Shown: positions 53,127 to 60,257 of the stretch, piece after piece
Numbering within the stretch: the first letter of the stretch is position 1
How the letters are laid out: each line of letters opens with the position of its first letter
Origin: UBA1563 sp041671545
GTDB taxonomy: Bacteria > Bacteroidota > Ignavibacteria > Ignavibacteriales > Ignavibacteriaceae
Assembly (NCBI GenBank): GCA_041671545.1
Contig: JBAZBI010000012.1
Coordinates: 1 to 64,000 of the forward strand
Reading direction: 5' to 3'
Length of the DNA stretch: 64,000 nucleotides
Notes under the pieces: generated by a model
The model's database searches: none
What the model was told of the DNA's origin: nothing
The model's input: the letters and a program-made list of their open reading frames with translations, nothing else
Made by a program: the position numbers and the translations under genes

Positions 53127-53975
53127 TCACAATTTTAATGAGATTTTCCAAGAGGCAAATAAACTGCTGAGCAACCCCAACGCCGGGCCCAAAAATAACA
53201 AAATAATCGTAGAATTTAAAAATCCTGGCAGTCCTCTATAAAAATATGTCCTGATTAAAACTTCGGAAACAAAAAGAAAACCAATTGCTAATAGGGCGGA
53301 AATCAACCCAATGAGCATACCATTTAGCAAGAGTGGAAATTTTATCGTTAAGAGAGAACCGCCAACTAATTTCATTGTTTCGATTTCCTCTTTTCGACTT
53401 TCGATTATTAGTCTGGTTGTTGAAAAAATCACATAAAATGCAACAATTGAAAGAAAAATACCAAGCCCGGCTACATATTTCTGAAAAGTCTTCAAATAGA
53501 AAAGCATTTTTTGATAAATCGCGTTAGGAAAGATAGCTTCATCAACTCCTTCAAGAGTTTTAATTTTTTTCAACAACGAGGAATAATTGATCGTTCTGTT
53601 TCCAATTGTTTTTACTATAAAACTTGCTGGTAAAGGATTATATTCTAAAATGGCCCGAAAATCTTCGCCCGTTTCTTTTACAAATTTTTCCGCTGCTTTT
53701 TCTTTAGAAATGAATTCAATGGATTTAACTTCCTTCATTCCAGTCAAATTATTTCGTACTTCATCATTCTGAACTTCAGATAATCCTTCCTTTAAATAAA
53801 CCTGAACTTCAAACTGATTTTGGAGATAAGCTTCAATCGATTTAGAAATTTTTACCGATAAGATCGAAACGGCAATCAACACCAATCCAACCGTAGTTGA
53901 ACTTAACGAAAAAAGAAAAGATAATTTAGCTCTCCGGCTCGACCGGATTGCCTCTTTTATTAAAAATAGCATCAT
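53127..53975 (-). CDS. ftsX: Cell-division ABC transporter permease FtsX
   Basis: 282 residues with the FtsX topology: one N-terminal membrane helix (about 22-44), a large periplasmic domain (about 45-160, VQVYLKEGLSEVQ, MKEVKSIEFISKEKAAEKF), then three helices (about 165-190, 215-238, 255-280). The pattern FSTTRLIIESRKEEIETMKLVGGS is characteristic. With the ATPase FtsE, which is not in this window, it regulates cell-wall hydrolases at the septum. It lies 1 base downstream of a lipoprotein gene and ends just ahead of the polysaccharide operon promoter, so it closes the recR-side operon. Confidence 0.9.
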   Translation of the reverse strand: MMLFLIKEAIRSSRRAKLSFLFSLSSTTVGLVLIAVSILSVKISKSIEAYLQNQFEVQVYLKEGLSEVQNDEVRNNLTGMKEVKSIEFISKEKAAEKFVKETGEDFRAILEYNPLPASFIVKTIGNRTINYSSLLKKIKTLEGVDEAIFPNAIYQKMLFYLKTFQKYVAGLGIFLSIVAFYVIFSTTRLIIESRKEEIETMKLVGGSLLTIKFPLLLNGMLIGLISALLAIGFLFVSEVLIRTYFYRGLPGFLNSTIILLFLGPALGLLSSLFASWKISLKL

Positions 53976-53976
53976 A

Positions 53977-54480
53977 TTAAAAATTCGATTCGTCTATCCA
54001 TCTTATTACTTTCCATTTTCCGGAACTTGATTCTTTTTTCAAATTTAAATTAACTCTTCCGTCAACCCGTACAATATCCGTGGGATTAAATGTAATCATT
54101 AAGTTAAAACTGCGTACAATGTTTGCTTCGGAGGAGTCTTCGGTTGAAGCTACAATATTATTCCAAATTAAGTCCAAACGTTCGGCATTCTGGAAAAGTC
54201 CGTTTGTTACCTTCATCTCTTCTTCTCTCCCCCAACTTACGTCAAAACTCAGATCATAATCACGATAGCTGAATAAAAAATCACTGCCGAGTGTCTGTCC
54301 ATAAATAGCAGTATCACGGAACGTATAAGCATATTGCAAATTTTGAAACACTCCTTCAATTTTGGTTAAATCACTAACGGCCGAACCGGTAGATTCGCTT
54401 TCATCTAATGCAGGCGCAAATGGATTTTTACATCCGGCAATAATGATAAATACGAATAAAATTATAAATGCTTTTTTCAT
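53977..54480 (-). CDS. NTF2-like lipoprotein of unknown function
   Basis: 167 residues with a lipoprotein signal peptide; lipobox IIAGC puts the lipidated Cys at residue 17. The mature domain (from about 40) starts with a helix preceding FQNLQYAYTFRDTAIYGQTLGSDFLFSYRD and ends GKWKVIRWIDE, the pattern of NTF2/SnoaL-like folds. It is immediately upstream of ftsX (1-base gap) and just downstream of a second lipoprotein of similar build. Role unknown; such small lipoproteins are common in this group. Confidence 0.72.
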   Translation of the reverse strand: MKKAFIILFVFIIIAGCKNPFAPALDESESTGSAVSDLTKIEGVFQNLQYAYTFRDTAIYGQTLGSDFLFSYRDYDLSFDVSWGREEEMKVTNGLFQNAERLDLIWNNIVASTEDSSEANIVRSFNLMITFNPTDIVRVDGRVNLNLKKESSSGKWKVIRWIDESNF

Positions 54481-54481
54481 C

Positions 54482-55072
54482 TTAATTAGGTGAATAAAAA
54501 CCTTTTAGTTCACTCCAACTTGAGATCAGTGAACTTTTAATATCCTGCCATTGTGCGATAGTCCAAACCGCTCTCGAATCCCGAATTAAAGTGAATTGAA
54601 GTTCGCCTTCAAAATTTTTGGGGATTTCATCATTGTGAGGTACTACAAGAAAGTAACTTGCTGAAACTACACTGCCGTTATCACCGGAGAAAGATGATTT
54701 CTCATTACTTTTTGTAAATGTAATTGGTTGATCCTGCGAAATATGTGAAATTAAATTGTTGAAATATTGTTCTTCGCTTTTTTTTGACCAATCTTGAAAT
54801 AAAACCGGATACTTTGAATTCGCGTCGGCTGATGGAATAAATTGAAATTCTTTTCCGGCGAAAGCTGAATCAGAAAAACAATTCAGATAATTCTGCACAT
54901 TTTTTTCCGCTAATGAATTAGTAAAATTCTCCAGTAAAATTTCAGGTGTAACAGCAAGTTTGTAGTTCGATCTCGGTTGATCCGGTTTTTGGGGATCGCG
55001 TGTGTTGAATAGATCGCAACCACTAAAAATAAATAAGAACAAAAACAGAAGAACTACTTTTTCTTTTTGCAT
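54482..55072 (-). CDS. NTF2-like lipoprotein of unknown function
   Basis: 196 residues with signal peptide and lipobox IFSGC (Cys at 19). The mature part has VTPEILLENFTNSLAEKNVQNYLNCF, a helix opening typical of NTF2-like domains, and ends RAVWTIAQWQD, the same two-tryptophan closing strand as in the next gene (53977-54480). This suggests that the two arose by duplication, though similarity elsewhere is low by eye. It overlaps the methyltransferase gene upstream by 19 bases. No catalytic residues can be picked out. Confidence 0.72.
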   Translation of the reverse strand: MQKEKVVLLFLFLFIFSGCDLFNTRDPQKPDQPRSNYKLAVTPEILLENFTNSLAEKNVQNYLNCFSDSAFAGKEFQFIPSADANSKYPVLFQDWSKKSEEQYFNNLISHISQDQPITFTKSNEKSSFSGDNGSVVSASYFLVVPHNDEIPKNFEGELQFTLIRDSRAVWTIAQWQDIKSSLISSWSELKGFYSPN

Positions 55073-55794
55073 AAAAGTATCAATCGCGAAGAAGATTTTT
55101 CATCGAATGACTCACCGGCATAACTTCCAATCACATTTTCTACCGTCAAATTGTTGTTGTCTATAGCGCTTATCAATTCATCTTTAGAATAAAGGCGAAC
55201 AGATTCACGAAAATTTTTCACATTCCCATTCTGATGAAGTAGAATTTCCTTTATCACACAATTGCCTTCAATTTTTCTCGTCTGCTCAACCACCATATCT
55301 CCTGTTTCCGTTTTAGAATATGGAGTAAGATTTTGTCTTACATTTTCAGCATTCAGAAAATCAAAAACAAAAATTCCATCATCCAATAGAAGTGACTCCA
55401 CATTTGAGAAGAGTGAAAAATTATCTTCATCATTTTCAAAATAACCAAAACTCGTAAACACGTTCAAAATTAAATTGAATTTTTCCTGAAATTGAACAGT
55501 GCGAATATCATCTCTTATGAATGATGCATGCAAACCATTTTTTTGTGCCTCATCCGCAGCAACCGAAAGGAGATTTGCACTTTGGTCAACACCGGTTACC
55601 TCAAAGCCTCTTTTCGCCAATAACAATGCGTGTCTTCCGGCTCCGCAGCCTAAATCTAAAACTTTTGCTTTCGCGGGAAGATTGATTTCGCTAAGAATAA
55701 AAGAAACTAAAATTTCCGCTTCTTCGCTATTTCGATGCCGGTAAACTTTTAAATATTCTTCTGATTCGAACCAATCTTCAAACCATTGTTTCAT
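55054..55794 (-). CDS. Class I SAM-dependent methyltransferase
   Basis: 246 residues. The SAM-binding motif I is VLDLGCGAGRHALLLAKRG, with EVTGVDQSANLLSVA as motif II and IRDDIRTVQF and ILNVFTSFGYFENDED as later motifs. This resembles the small-molecule methyltransferase domain type (Methyltransf_25/11). Its ATG overlaps the recR stop by one base (TAATG). The substrate is unknown; a link with recR is probably only co-transcription. Confidence 0.85.
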   Translation of the reverse strand: MKQWFEDWFESEEYLKVYRHRNSEEAEILVSFILSEINLPAKAKVLDLGCGAGRHALLLAKRGFEVTGVDQSANLLSVAADEAQKNGLHASFIRDDIRTVQFQEKFNLILNVFTSFGYFENDEDNFSLFSNVESLLLDDGIFVFDFLNAENVRQNLTPYSKTETGDMVVEQTRKIEGNCVIKEILLHQNGNVKNFRESVRLYSKDELISAIDNNNLTVENVIGSYAGESFDEKSSSRLILLCKKKK

Positions 55795-56390
55795 TAAAGA
55801 AGTCCCCGGTTGGAAACTGCGCGAGCAATCGTTGCTTCATCAGCAAATTCCAAATCGCCTCCAATGGGTAATCCACGAGCAATTCTTGTTACTTTAATAT
55901 TCAACGGCTGCAAAAGTTTTCCAAGATAGAGAGATGTAGCGTCTCCTTCGGTATCGGGATTCAACGCAAGAATAATTTCAGTTACTTCTTGAGTTTTTAA
56001 TCTCCTCAAAAGTTCATTGATTTTTAAAGCTTCCGGTCCGATTCCACTTAGAGGTGATAAAACTCCCGACAGTACGTGATAAACCCCGTTATACTCATTT
56101 GTTCTTTCAATAGCTATAATATCACTTGGTTCTTCAACGACGCAGAGGATTGATTTGTCTCTTTTCTGACTTGTGCATATTTCACAAACGTCAAATTCGG
56201 TGATGTTAAAGCAAACTGAACAAAATTTTAATTTGTGTTTCAGGTTGTAGATCGCACCAATGAATTTTTCAACTTCTTCATTCGGCTTTTTTAAAAGATA
56301 AAGCGATAATCTCTGGGCGGTTTTTTTTCCGATTCCAGGGAATTTGCTGAATTCTTCAATTGCACTCTGTAGTGGTTCGGAAATATTCAC
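55794..56390 (-). CDS. recR: Recombination protein RecR
   Basis: 198 residues. The N-terminal helix-hairpin-helix (FPGIGKKTAQRLSLYLL), the C4 zinc finger CSVCFNITEFDVCEIC, and the Toprim domain (CVVEEPSDIIAIERT, ALNPDTEGDAT) are present, ending in the Walker-like GLPIGGDLEFADEATIARA. RecR, with RecF and RecO, loads RecA at gaps. The start is GTG directly after the YbaB stop codon (0-base spacing). The ybaB-recR pairing is a very common bacterial arrangement, usually downstream of dnaX, which is not in this window. Confidence 0.96.
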   Translation of the reverse strand: MNISEPLQSAIEEFSKFPGIGKKTAQRLSLYLLKKPNEEVEKFIGAIYNLKHKLKFCSVCFNITEFDVCEICTSQKRDKSILCVVEEPSDIIAIERTNEYNGVYHVLSGVLSPLSGIGPEALKINELLRRLKTQEVTEIILALNPDTEGDATSLYLGKLLQPLNIKVTRIARGLPIGGDLEFADEATIARAVSNRGLL

Positions 56391-56717
56391 CTAAAACCCC
56401 GGAATATTTAAACCGGGAGGGATCATTCCTTTGGTAAGTTTGCCCATTTCATCTTCAGACATTTTTTCTGCTGCTTCTAAAGCCTTATTAACAGCGGCAA
56501 CCACTAAATCTTCTAAAAATTCTTTTTCATCCGGATTAATAACTTGTTTATCGATCTCTACCGAAACAATCTTTTTGCTTCCGTTAGCAACGGCTCTTAT
56601 AATTCCTCCGCCGGCTTCAGCTGAAACGGTTTTATTGGCTAACCCGGCTTGGGTCTTTTGCATTTCTTCCTGTAATTTTTGAACCTGGCGAAGCATGTCC
56701 TGCATTCCACCTTTCAT
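56391..56717 (-). CDS. YbaB/EbfC family nucleoid-associated protein
   Basis: 108 residues: the N-terminal helix with MLRQVQKLQEEMQKTQAGL and the characteristic GGGIIRAVANGSKKIVSVEID strands followed by LEDLVVAAVNKALEAAEKMSEDEMGKL. Members form dimers that bind DNA. It is the first gene of a minus-strand series (ybaB-recR-methyltransferase-lipoproteins-ftsX). AGG precedes the ATG by a few bases. The 94-base gap upstream is shared with a divergent PurC-like gene. Confidence 0.94.
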   Translation of the reverse strand: MKGGMQDMLRQVQKLQEEMQKTQAGLANKTVSAEAGGGIIRAVANGSKKIVSVEIDKQVINPDEKEFLEDLVVAAVNKALEAAEKMSEDEMGKLTKGMIPPGLNIPGF

Positions 56718-56811
56718 TGAACCTCCGAACTATTTATTAAAACATTTGTATTAATTTTCGTGCAAATATAAAACAATCCTCCGACTTTTTATACTTTGAT
56801 TTTATAAATTT

Positions 56812-57504
56812 TTGATAAATTTTTGCCAAACATCTTTATATTGTACTACCAAAATTTCAAATAATACAGGAAGAAAGAAAATCGTAACTGAATTGACGTT
56901 TGATGATTATTTTGTCGTTGACGAAAAAAATCGAAGAAAAATTAAGAATTACGGTGAACTCTCCGCTAAGGTTAGCGCATTTTTTTATGAGTATTTAAAA
57001 GAGTACCATATTCCGGTAGCGTTTGAGCATTCACTTGACGCAGGAAGTTTGAAGATCGCTCCGACAGAGGAATTTCCGGTTTATACTAAAATCTTGAATA
57101 CTTCGAACAAAAATTTCTCAAAGATGTTTGCTTTGGCAAAAAATAGTCCGCTTCAAGTGCCGGTATTTGAAAATTATCTGAGTGCTGATTCAAATTATCA
57201 ACTGAACGATCATCATATAATTTCGTTCGGAATCCTTCCATTAGCCGACTTTAAAATGATCGGAAGAATAGCCACAAAAGTGAATGTGATAATAAAATCT
57301 TACTTTGAAAGGAGAAATTTACTTTTAGCTCAGATGTCTTGCACATATGGCAAAAGTGGAGATAAAGTGGTATTACTCGGGAAGTTCTCTCCCCATTCGT
57401 TTAAACTCGTTCCCAAAGATGAGCCGGAAAAAGAATTTGACCTTTCAACTCCATCTTCGATCAAAAAATATTTAGAACTTTTTCAAGAAAGCGTCCAACG
57501 ATAA
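56812..57504 (+). CDS. Degenerate SAICAR synthetase (PurC)-fold protein
   Basis: Up to 230 residues. From about residue 35 it tracks PurC element by element: YGELSAKVSAFFYEYLKEYHIP (PurC helix before the substrate lobe), FPVYTKILNTS in place of the invariant PLEVVVRN, DHHI retaining the conserved DHI, and LLLAQMSCTYG...VVLLGKFSPHSFKLV in place of DFKLEFG...ADEISPDTCRLW. Residues for ATP, metal and CAIR binding are changed, and the N-terminal glycine loop is missing, so catalysis is unlikely. The start is uncertain: a TTG at 56812 lies in promoter-like sequence, a TTG at 56893 is nearer the conserved part, and AGGAAG fits neither. It is contiguous with psd (0 bases), so probably co-expressed with phospholipid genes. 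Confidence 0.62.
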   Translation: MINFCQTSLYCTTKISNNTGRKKIVTELTFDDYFVVDEKNRRKIKNYGELSAKVSAFFYEYLKEYHIPVAFEHSLDAGSLKIAPTEEFPVYTKILNTSNKNFSKMFALAKNSPLQVPVFENYLSADSNYQLNDHHIISFGILPLADFKMIGRIATKVNVIIKSYFERRNLLLAQMSCTYGKSGDKVVLLGKFSPHSFKLVPKDEPEKEFDLSTPSSIKKYLELFQESVQR

Positions 57505-58161
57505 ATGATTACTAAATATGGGTACAATACGATAAGTCTGGTTCTGGTACTCTGCCTGATACTGGGAATTGCAGCTTTTTTAATTCATTCTCTTCCTTTC
57601 AGACTTATCTTTTCAGTGCTTATAATTTTTTTATTGATTTTTACCTTTAATTTTTTCCGCGATCCGGAAAGAAGCACGCCGGTAGGTGAGAATCTCGTAA
57701 TTTCTCCTGCTGATGGAACTGTTCTTTTCATTAAGGAAGTAACAGAAGAAAAATTCCTTAAAGGAAAAGCAAAACAAATTTCGATCTTCATGTCTCCATT
57801 AAATGTACACGTTAACCGAATTCCAATAACAGGAAAAGTTGAGTACTTGCAATATCACAAAGGTGAATATCTTGTTGCATATGACGATAAAGCATCCGAA
57901 CTTAACGAAAGAAATGAAATTGGAATTACAGGGGAAATCGGTAAAGTCCTTTACACACAAATTGCCGGATTTGTAGCAAGAAGAATTGTATCGGATTTAA
58001 AAATGGGAGACACAGTTTTAAAAGGTAAGCGGTTTGGAATGATCAAATTTGGCAGCCGCGTTGATGTGATCGTCCCCGAGACTTTTACAACTTCGCTAAA
58101 AAAAGGGGACAAAGTTTTTGCCGGGGAAACAATTTTATTTGAATCTAAATTGGATTTATAA
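57505..58161 (+). CDS. psd: Phosphatidylserine decarboxylase (short type)
   Basis: Makes phosphatidylethanolamine from phosphatidylserine. The 218-residue protein is the short, archaeal-like type: membrane helices at about 10-30 and 33-50, FRDPERSTP, SPADGTVLF, MSPLNVHVNR and the self-cleavage/pyruvoyl site FGSRVDV (cleavage between Gly183 and Ser184). The start codon follows the previous stop directly, and the pssA gene begins within its stop (TAATG), so the two enzymes of the pathway are coupled. Confidence 0.94.
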   Translation: MITKYGYNTISLVLVLCLILGIAAFLIHSLPFRLIFSVLIIFLLIFTFNFFRDPERSTPVGENLVISPADGTVLFIKEVTEEKFLKGKAKQISIFMSPLNVHVNRIPITGKVEYLQYHKGEYLVAYDDKASELNERNEIGITGEIGKVLYTQIAGFVARRIVSDLKMGDTVLKGKRFGMIKFGSRVDVIVPETFTTSLKKGDKVFAGETILFESKLDL

Positions 58162-58877
58162 TGACATTACAAAATTTGAAACCGACCAAAAGAATTTTTC
58201 CTAATTCATTTACGTCGTTGAATATTTTTTGCGGATTTTTATCAATAATCTACGCCGCTCAACAAAATTACGAGTTGGCAGCATGGTTAATAGGTGCCGC
58301 AGCTATTTTCGACGCACTTGACGGCGTTGCAGCACGCATTACAAAATCAAGCAGCCAATTTGGTGTTGAACTTGACTCACTCTCCGATGTGGTGAGTTTT
58401 GGATTGGCACCAGCATTTTTAATTTATGAAATTGGTCTTCAACGGTTAGGAACTCCGGGGATTATTTTTGCCGGAATATTCTTGTTATGCGGAGCTTTCA
58501 GATTAGCAAGATTCAACACTCAGTTGGTTGGATTTAAGAAAGAATATTTTGTCGGTCTTCCTATTCCAACAGCAGCTTTGACCTTAGCAGCTTTTGTTTT
58601 GGTTTTTGCGAAGGACAATTATCTCTCTCCTTCATACAATTTGTACACCATAACTTTAGTACTTACGCTGGCAATTTTAATGGTGAGTAGATTCCGGTAT
58701 GAAACGTTACCTCATTTTACAAAACGAGGAATGAAAGAGAAACCCTATCATTTTTCTTTTTTTGCGATCAGTTTAGCAGCACTGGTTCTAACAGAAGGAA
58801 GAGCAATATTCTTAATCTTTCTTTTCATTGTTCTCTTTGGTATTTTTAATTCAGTTTATTTGAAGTTTAAAAAATAA
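58161..58877 (+). CDS. pssA: CDP-diacylglycerol-serine O-phosphatidyltransferase
   Basis: Makes phosphatidylserine from CDP-diacylglycerol and serine in the inner membrane. 238 residues with several membrane helices and the CDP-alcohol phosphotransferase motif D51-x2-DG-x2-AR-x8-G-x3-D72-x3-D76 in the segment beginning FDALDGVAARI. Its start overlaps the psd stop by one base. With psd it gives the two-step route to phosphatidylethanolamine. The gene is 10 bases ahead of purS. Confidence 0.94.
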   Translation: MTLQNLKPTKRIFPNSFTSLNIFCGFLSIIYAAQQNYELAAWLIGAAAIFDALDGVAARITKSSSQFGVELDSLSDVVSFGLAPAFLIYEIGLQRLGTPGIIFAGIFLLCGAFRLARFNTQLVGFKKEYFVGLPIPTAALTLAAFVLVFAKDNYLSPSYNLYTITLVLTLAILMVSRFRYETLPHFTKRGMKEKPYHFSFFAISLAALVLTEGRAIFLIFLFIVLFGIFNSVYLKFKK

Positions 58878-58887
58878 AAGGTTTACT

Positions 58888-59145
58888 TTGTTCAGAGCAA
58901 AAGTTATAGTAAAAAGAAAAAAATCAATTTTGGACCCGCAAGGAAAAGCTGCCGAACATGGTGCAGTTCTCCTCGGATTTAAAAACATCACAAATGTGAG
59001 AATCGATAAACAAGTTGAATTCCTCGTGAACGTTTCTGATGAAGAAACCGCCAAACAGGAAGTTTCAGAATTTTGCACAAAATTATTAAGTAATCCATCA
59101 ATGGAAGATTTTCAAATTACGTTAGACAAAGTTGATGAAGCTTAA
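58888..59145 (+). CDS. purS: Phosphoribosylformylglycinamidine synthase subunit PurS
   Basis: 85 residues. The small dimeric subunit that joins PurL and PurQ: KVIVKRKKSILDPQGKAAEHG and VRIDKQVEFLVN are family typical. The start is TTG at 58888, with AAAAGG about 6 bases upstream. Its stop overlaps purQ, in keeping with the complex they form. A small PurL is not in this window. Confidence 0.94.
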   Translation: MFRAKVIVKRKKSILDPQGKAAEHGAVLLGFKNITNVRIDKQVEFLVNVSDEETAKQEVSEFCTKLLSNPSMEDFQITLDKVDEA

Positions 59146-59830
59146 ATTTGGTGTAGTTGTTTTTCCGGGTTCAAATTGTGATCACGATTCTTATCATGTT
59201 TTAAAACATGTGTTAGATCAGGAAACGGTTTATTTGTGGCACAAAGATACCGATCTCCAAAATTGTGATGTGATAATTCTTCCCGGCGGATTTTCGTATG
59301 GAGATTACATCAGAACCGGCGCCGTTGCAAAACTTTCACCGATAATGAATTTGGTGATCGAGTTTGCAAATAAAGGTGGTATTGTGTTCGGTATTTGTAA
59401 CGGATTTCAAATTTTAACCGAATCCGGTTTACTTCCCGGCGCGCTTATTAAAAACAAAAATTTGAAATTCGTTTGTAAAGATATTTACGTTACTGCCGTA
59501 AATGAGGATTCACTTTTAACAAAATCTCTTGAGAAAAAAACTTTGTTAACACCAATAGCACATGGAGAAGGAAATTATTTTACTGACGAGGATACATTAA
59601 AATCTCTCGAAAAAAATAATCAAGTGCTTTTCAAATATTCTTCGTCCAAAGGAGAAATATCAGATACGTGTAACCCGAACGGCTCGATAGAAAATATAGC
59701 CGGGATTATGAACAAAAGTGGAAATGTATTCGGGATGATGCCTCACCCCGAAAGAAGCAGCGATGGATTACTTGGCAAAACAGACGGGTTGCAAATTTTT
59801 AATTCTTTATTAAAAAATTTTATTAAATAG
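59135..59830 (+). CDS. purQ: Phosphoribosylformylglycinamidine synthase subunit PurQ
   Basis: The glutaminase subunit, 231 residues, class I amidotransferase. FGVVVFPGSNCDHDSY at the N-terminus, nucleophile Cys88 in FGICNGFQIL and the His-Glu pair in MPHPERS complete the triad. I prefer the ATG at 59135; an adjacent TTG at 59132 is in frame. The start lies inside the purS gene. It delivers ammonia to PurL for formylglycinamide ribonucleotide amidation. Confidence 0.95.
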   Translation: MKLKFGVVVFPGSNCDHDSYHVLKHVLDQETVYLWHKDTDLQNCDVIILPGGFSYGDYIRTGAVAKLSPIMNLVIEFANKGGIVFGICNGFQILTESGLLPGALIKNKNLKFVCKDIYVTAVNEDSLLTKSLEKKTLLTPIAHGEGNYFTDEDTLKSLEKNNQVLFKYSSSKGEISDTCNPNGSIENIAGIMNKSGNVFGMMPHPERSSDGLLGKTDGLQIFNSLLKNFIK

Positions 59831-59841
59831 AAGGATCAACC

Positions 59842-60033
59842 ATGGGCAATATTGGAACAACCGAAATAATTTTGATTTTACTTGTTGTGGTGCTATTATT
59901 TGGCGCTAAGAAAATTCCCGAACTGGCACAGGGTATTGGCAAAGGGATAAAGGAATTTAAAAAAGGGATGAAAGATGACGACAGCGGAAGTAAACTTTCC
60001 GACAAGAATCAATCATCAGATAAAAAAGATTAA
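59842..60033 (+). CDS. tatA: Sec-independent protein translocase TatA
   Basis: 63 residues. One N-terminal membrane helix (GTTEIILILLVVVLLFGAKKIPELA with the FG hinge) followed by an amphipathic helix (GIGKGIKEFKKGMK) and a charged, disordered tail. TatA forms the variable pore of the twin-arginine pathway for folded proteins. AAGGA precedes the start by about 7 bases. A second, similar gene follows after 3 bases. Confidence 0.92.
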   Translation: MGNIGTTEIILILLVVVLLFGAKKIPELAQGIGKGIKEFKKGMKDDDSGSKLSDKNQSSDKKD

Positions 60034-60036
60034 GAT

Positions 60037-60216
60037 ATGTTCGGAAACATCGGTGCAACAGAAATTATCTTGATTGGAGTTGTTGCTCTTCTCCTATTCG
60101 GACCAAAAAAACTTCCCGAAATGATGCAAAGTATCGGGAAAGGAATAAAAGATTTCAAAAAATCTTTAAACGAAGTTGAAGAAGAAATCAAAAATTCAAT
60201 TGATGATAAAAAATAA
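60037..60216 (+). CDS. Second TatA/TatB-like protein, 59 residues
   Basis: A 59-codon gene starting ATG 3 bases after tatA. It begins MFGNIGATEIILIGVVALLL, continues FGPKKLPEMMQSIGKGIKDFKKSL and ends with an acidic tail (EVEEEIKNSIDDKK). It clearly has the same fold as the preceding TatA but an acidic tail and Pro after the FG hinge (FGPKKLP), as seen in TatA and TatB. It may act as TatB, giving a minimal two-part receptor/pore set, or as a second TatA. tatC is not in the window. Confidence 0.9.
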   Translation: MFGNIGATEIILIGVVALLLFGPKKLPEMMQSIGKGIKDFKKSLNEVEEEIKNSIDDKK

Positions 60217-60257
60217 TCTGCGTACTCTCCATTCCTAAAATTGCAAAAAGGATTTTT

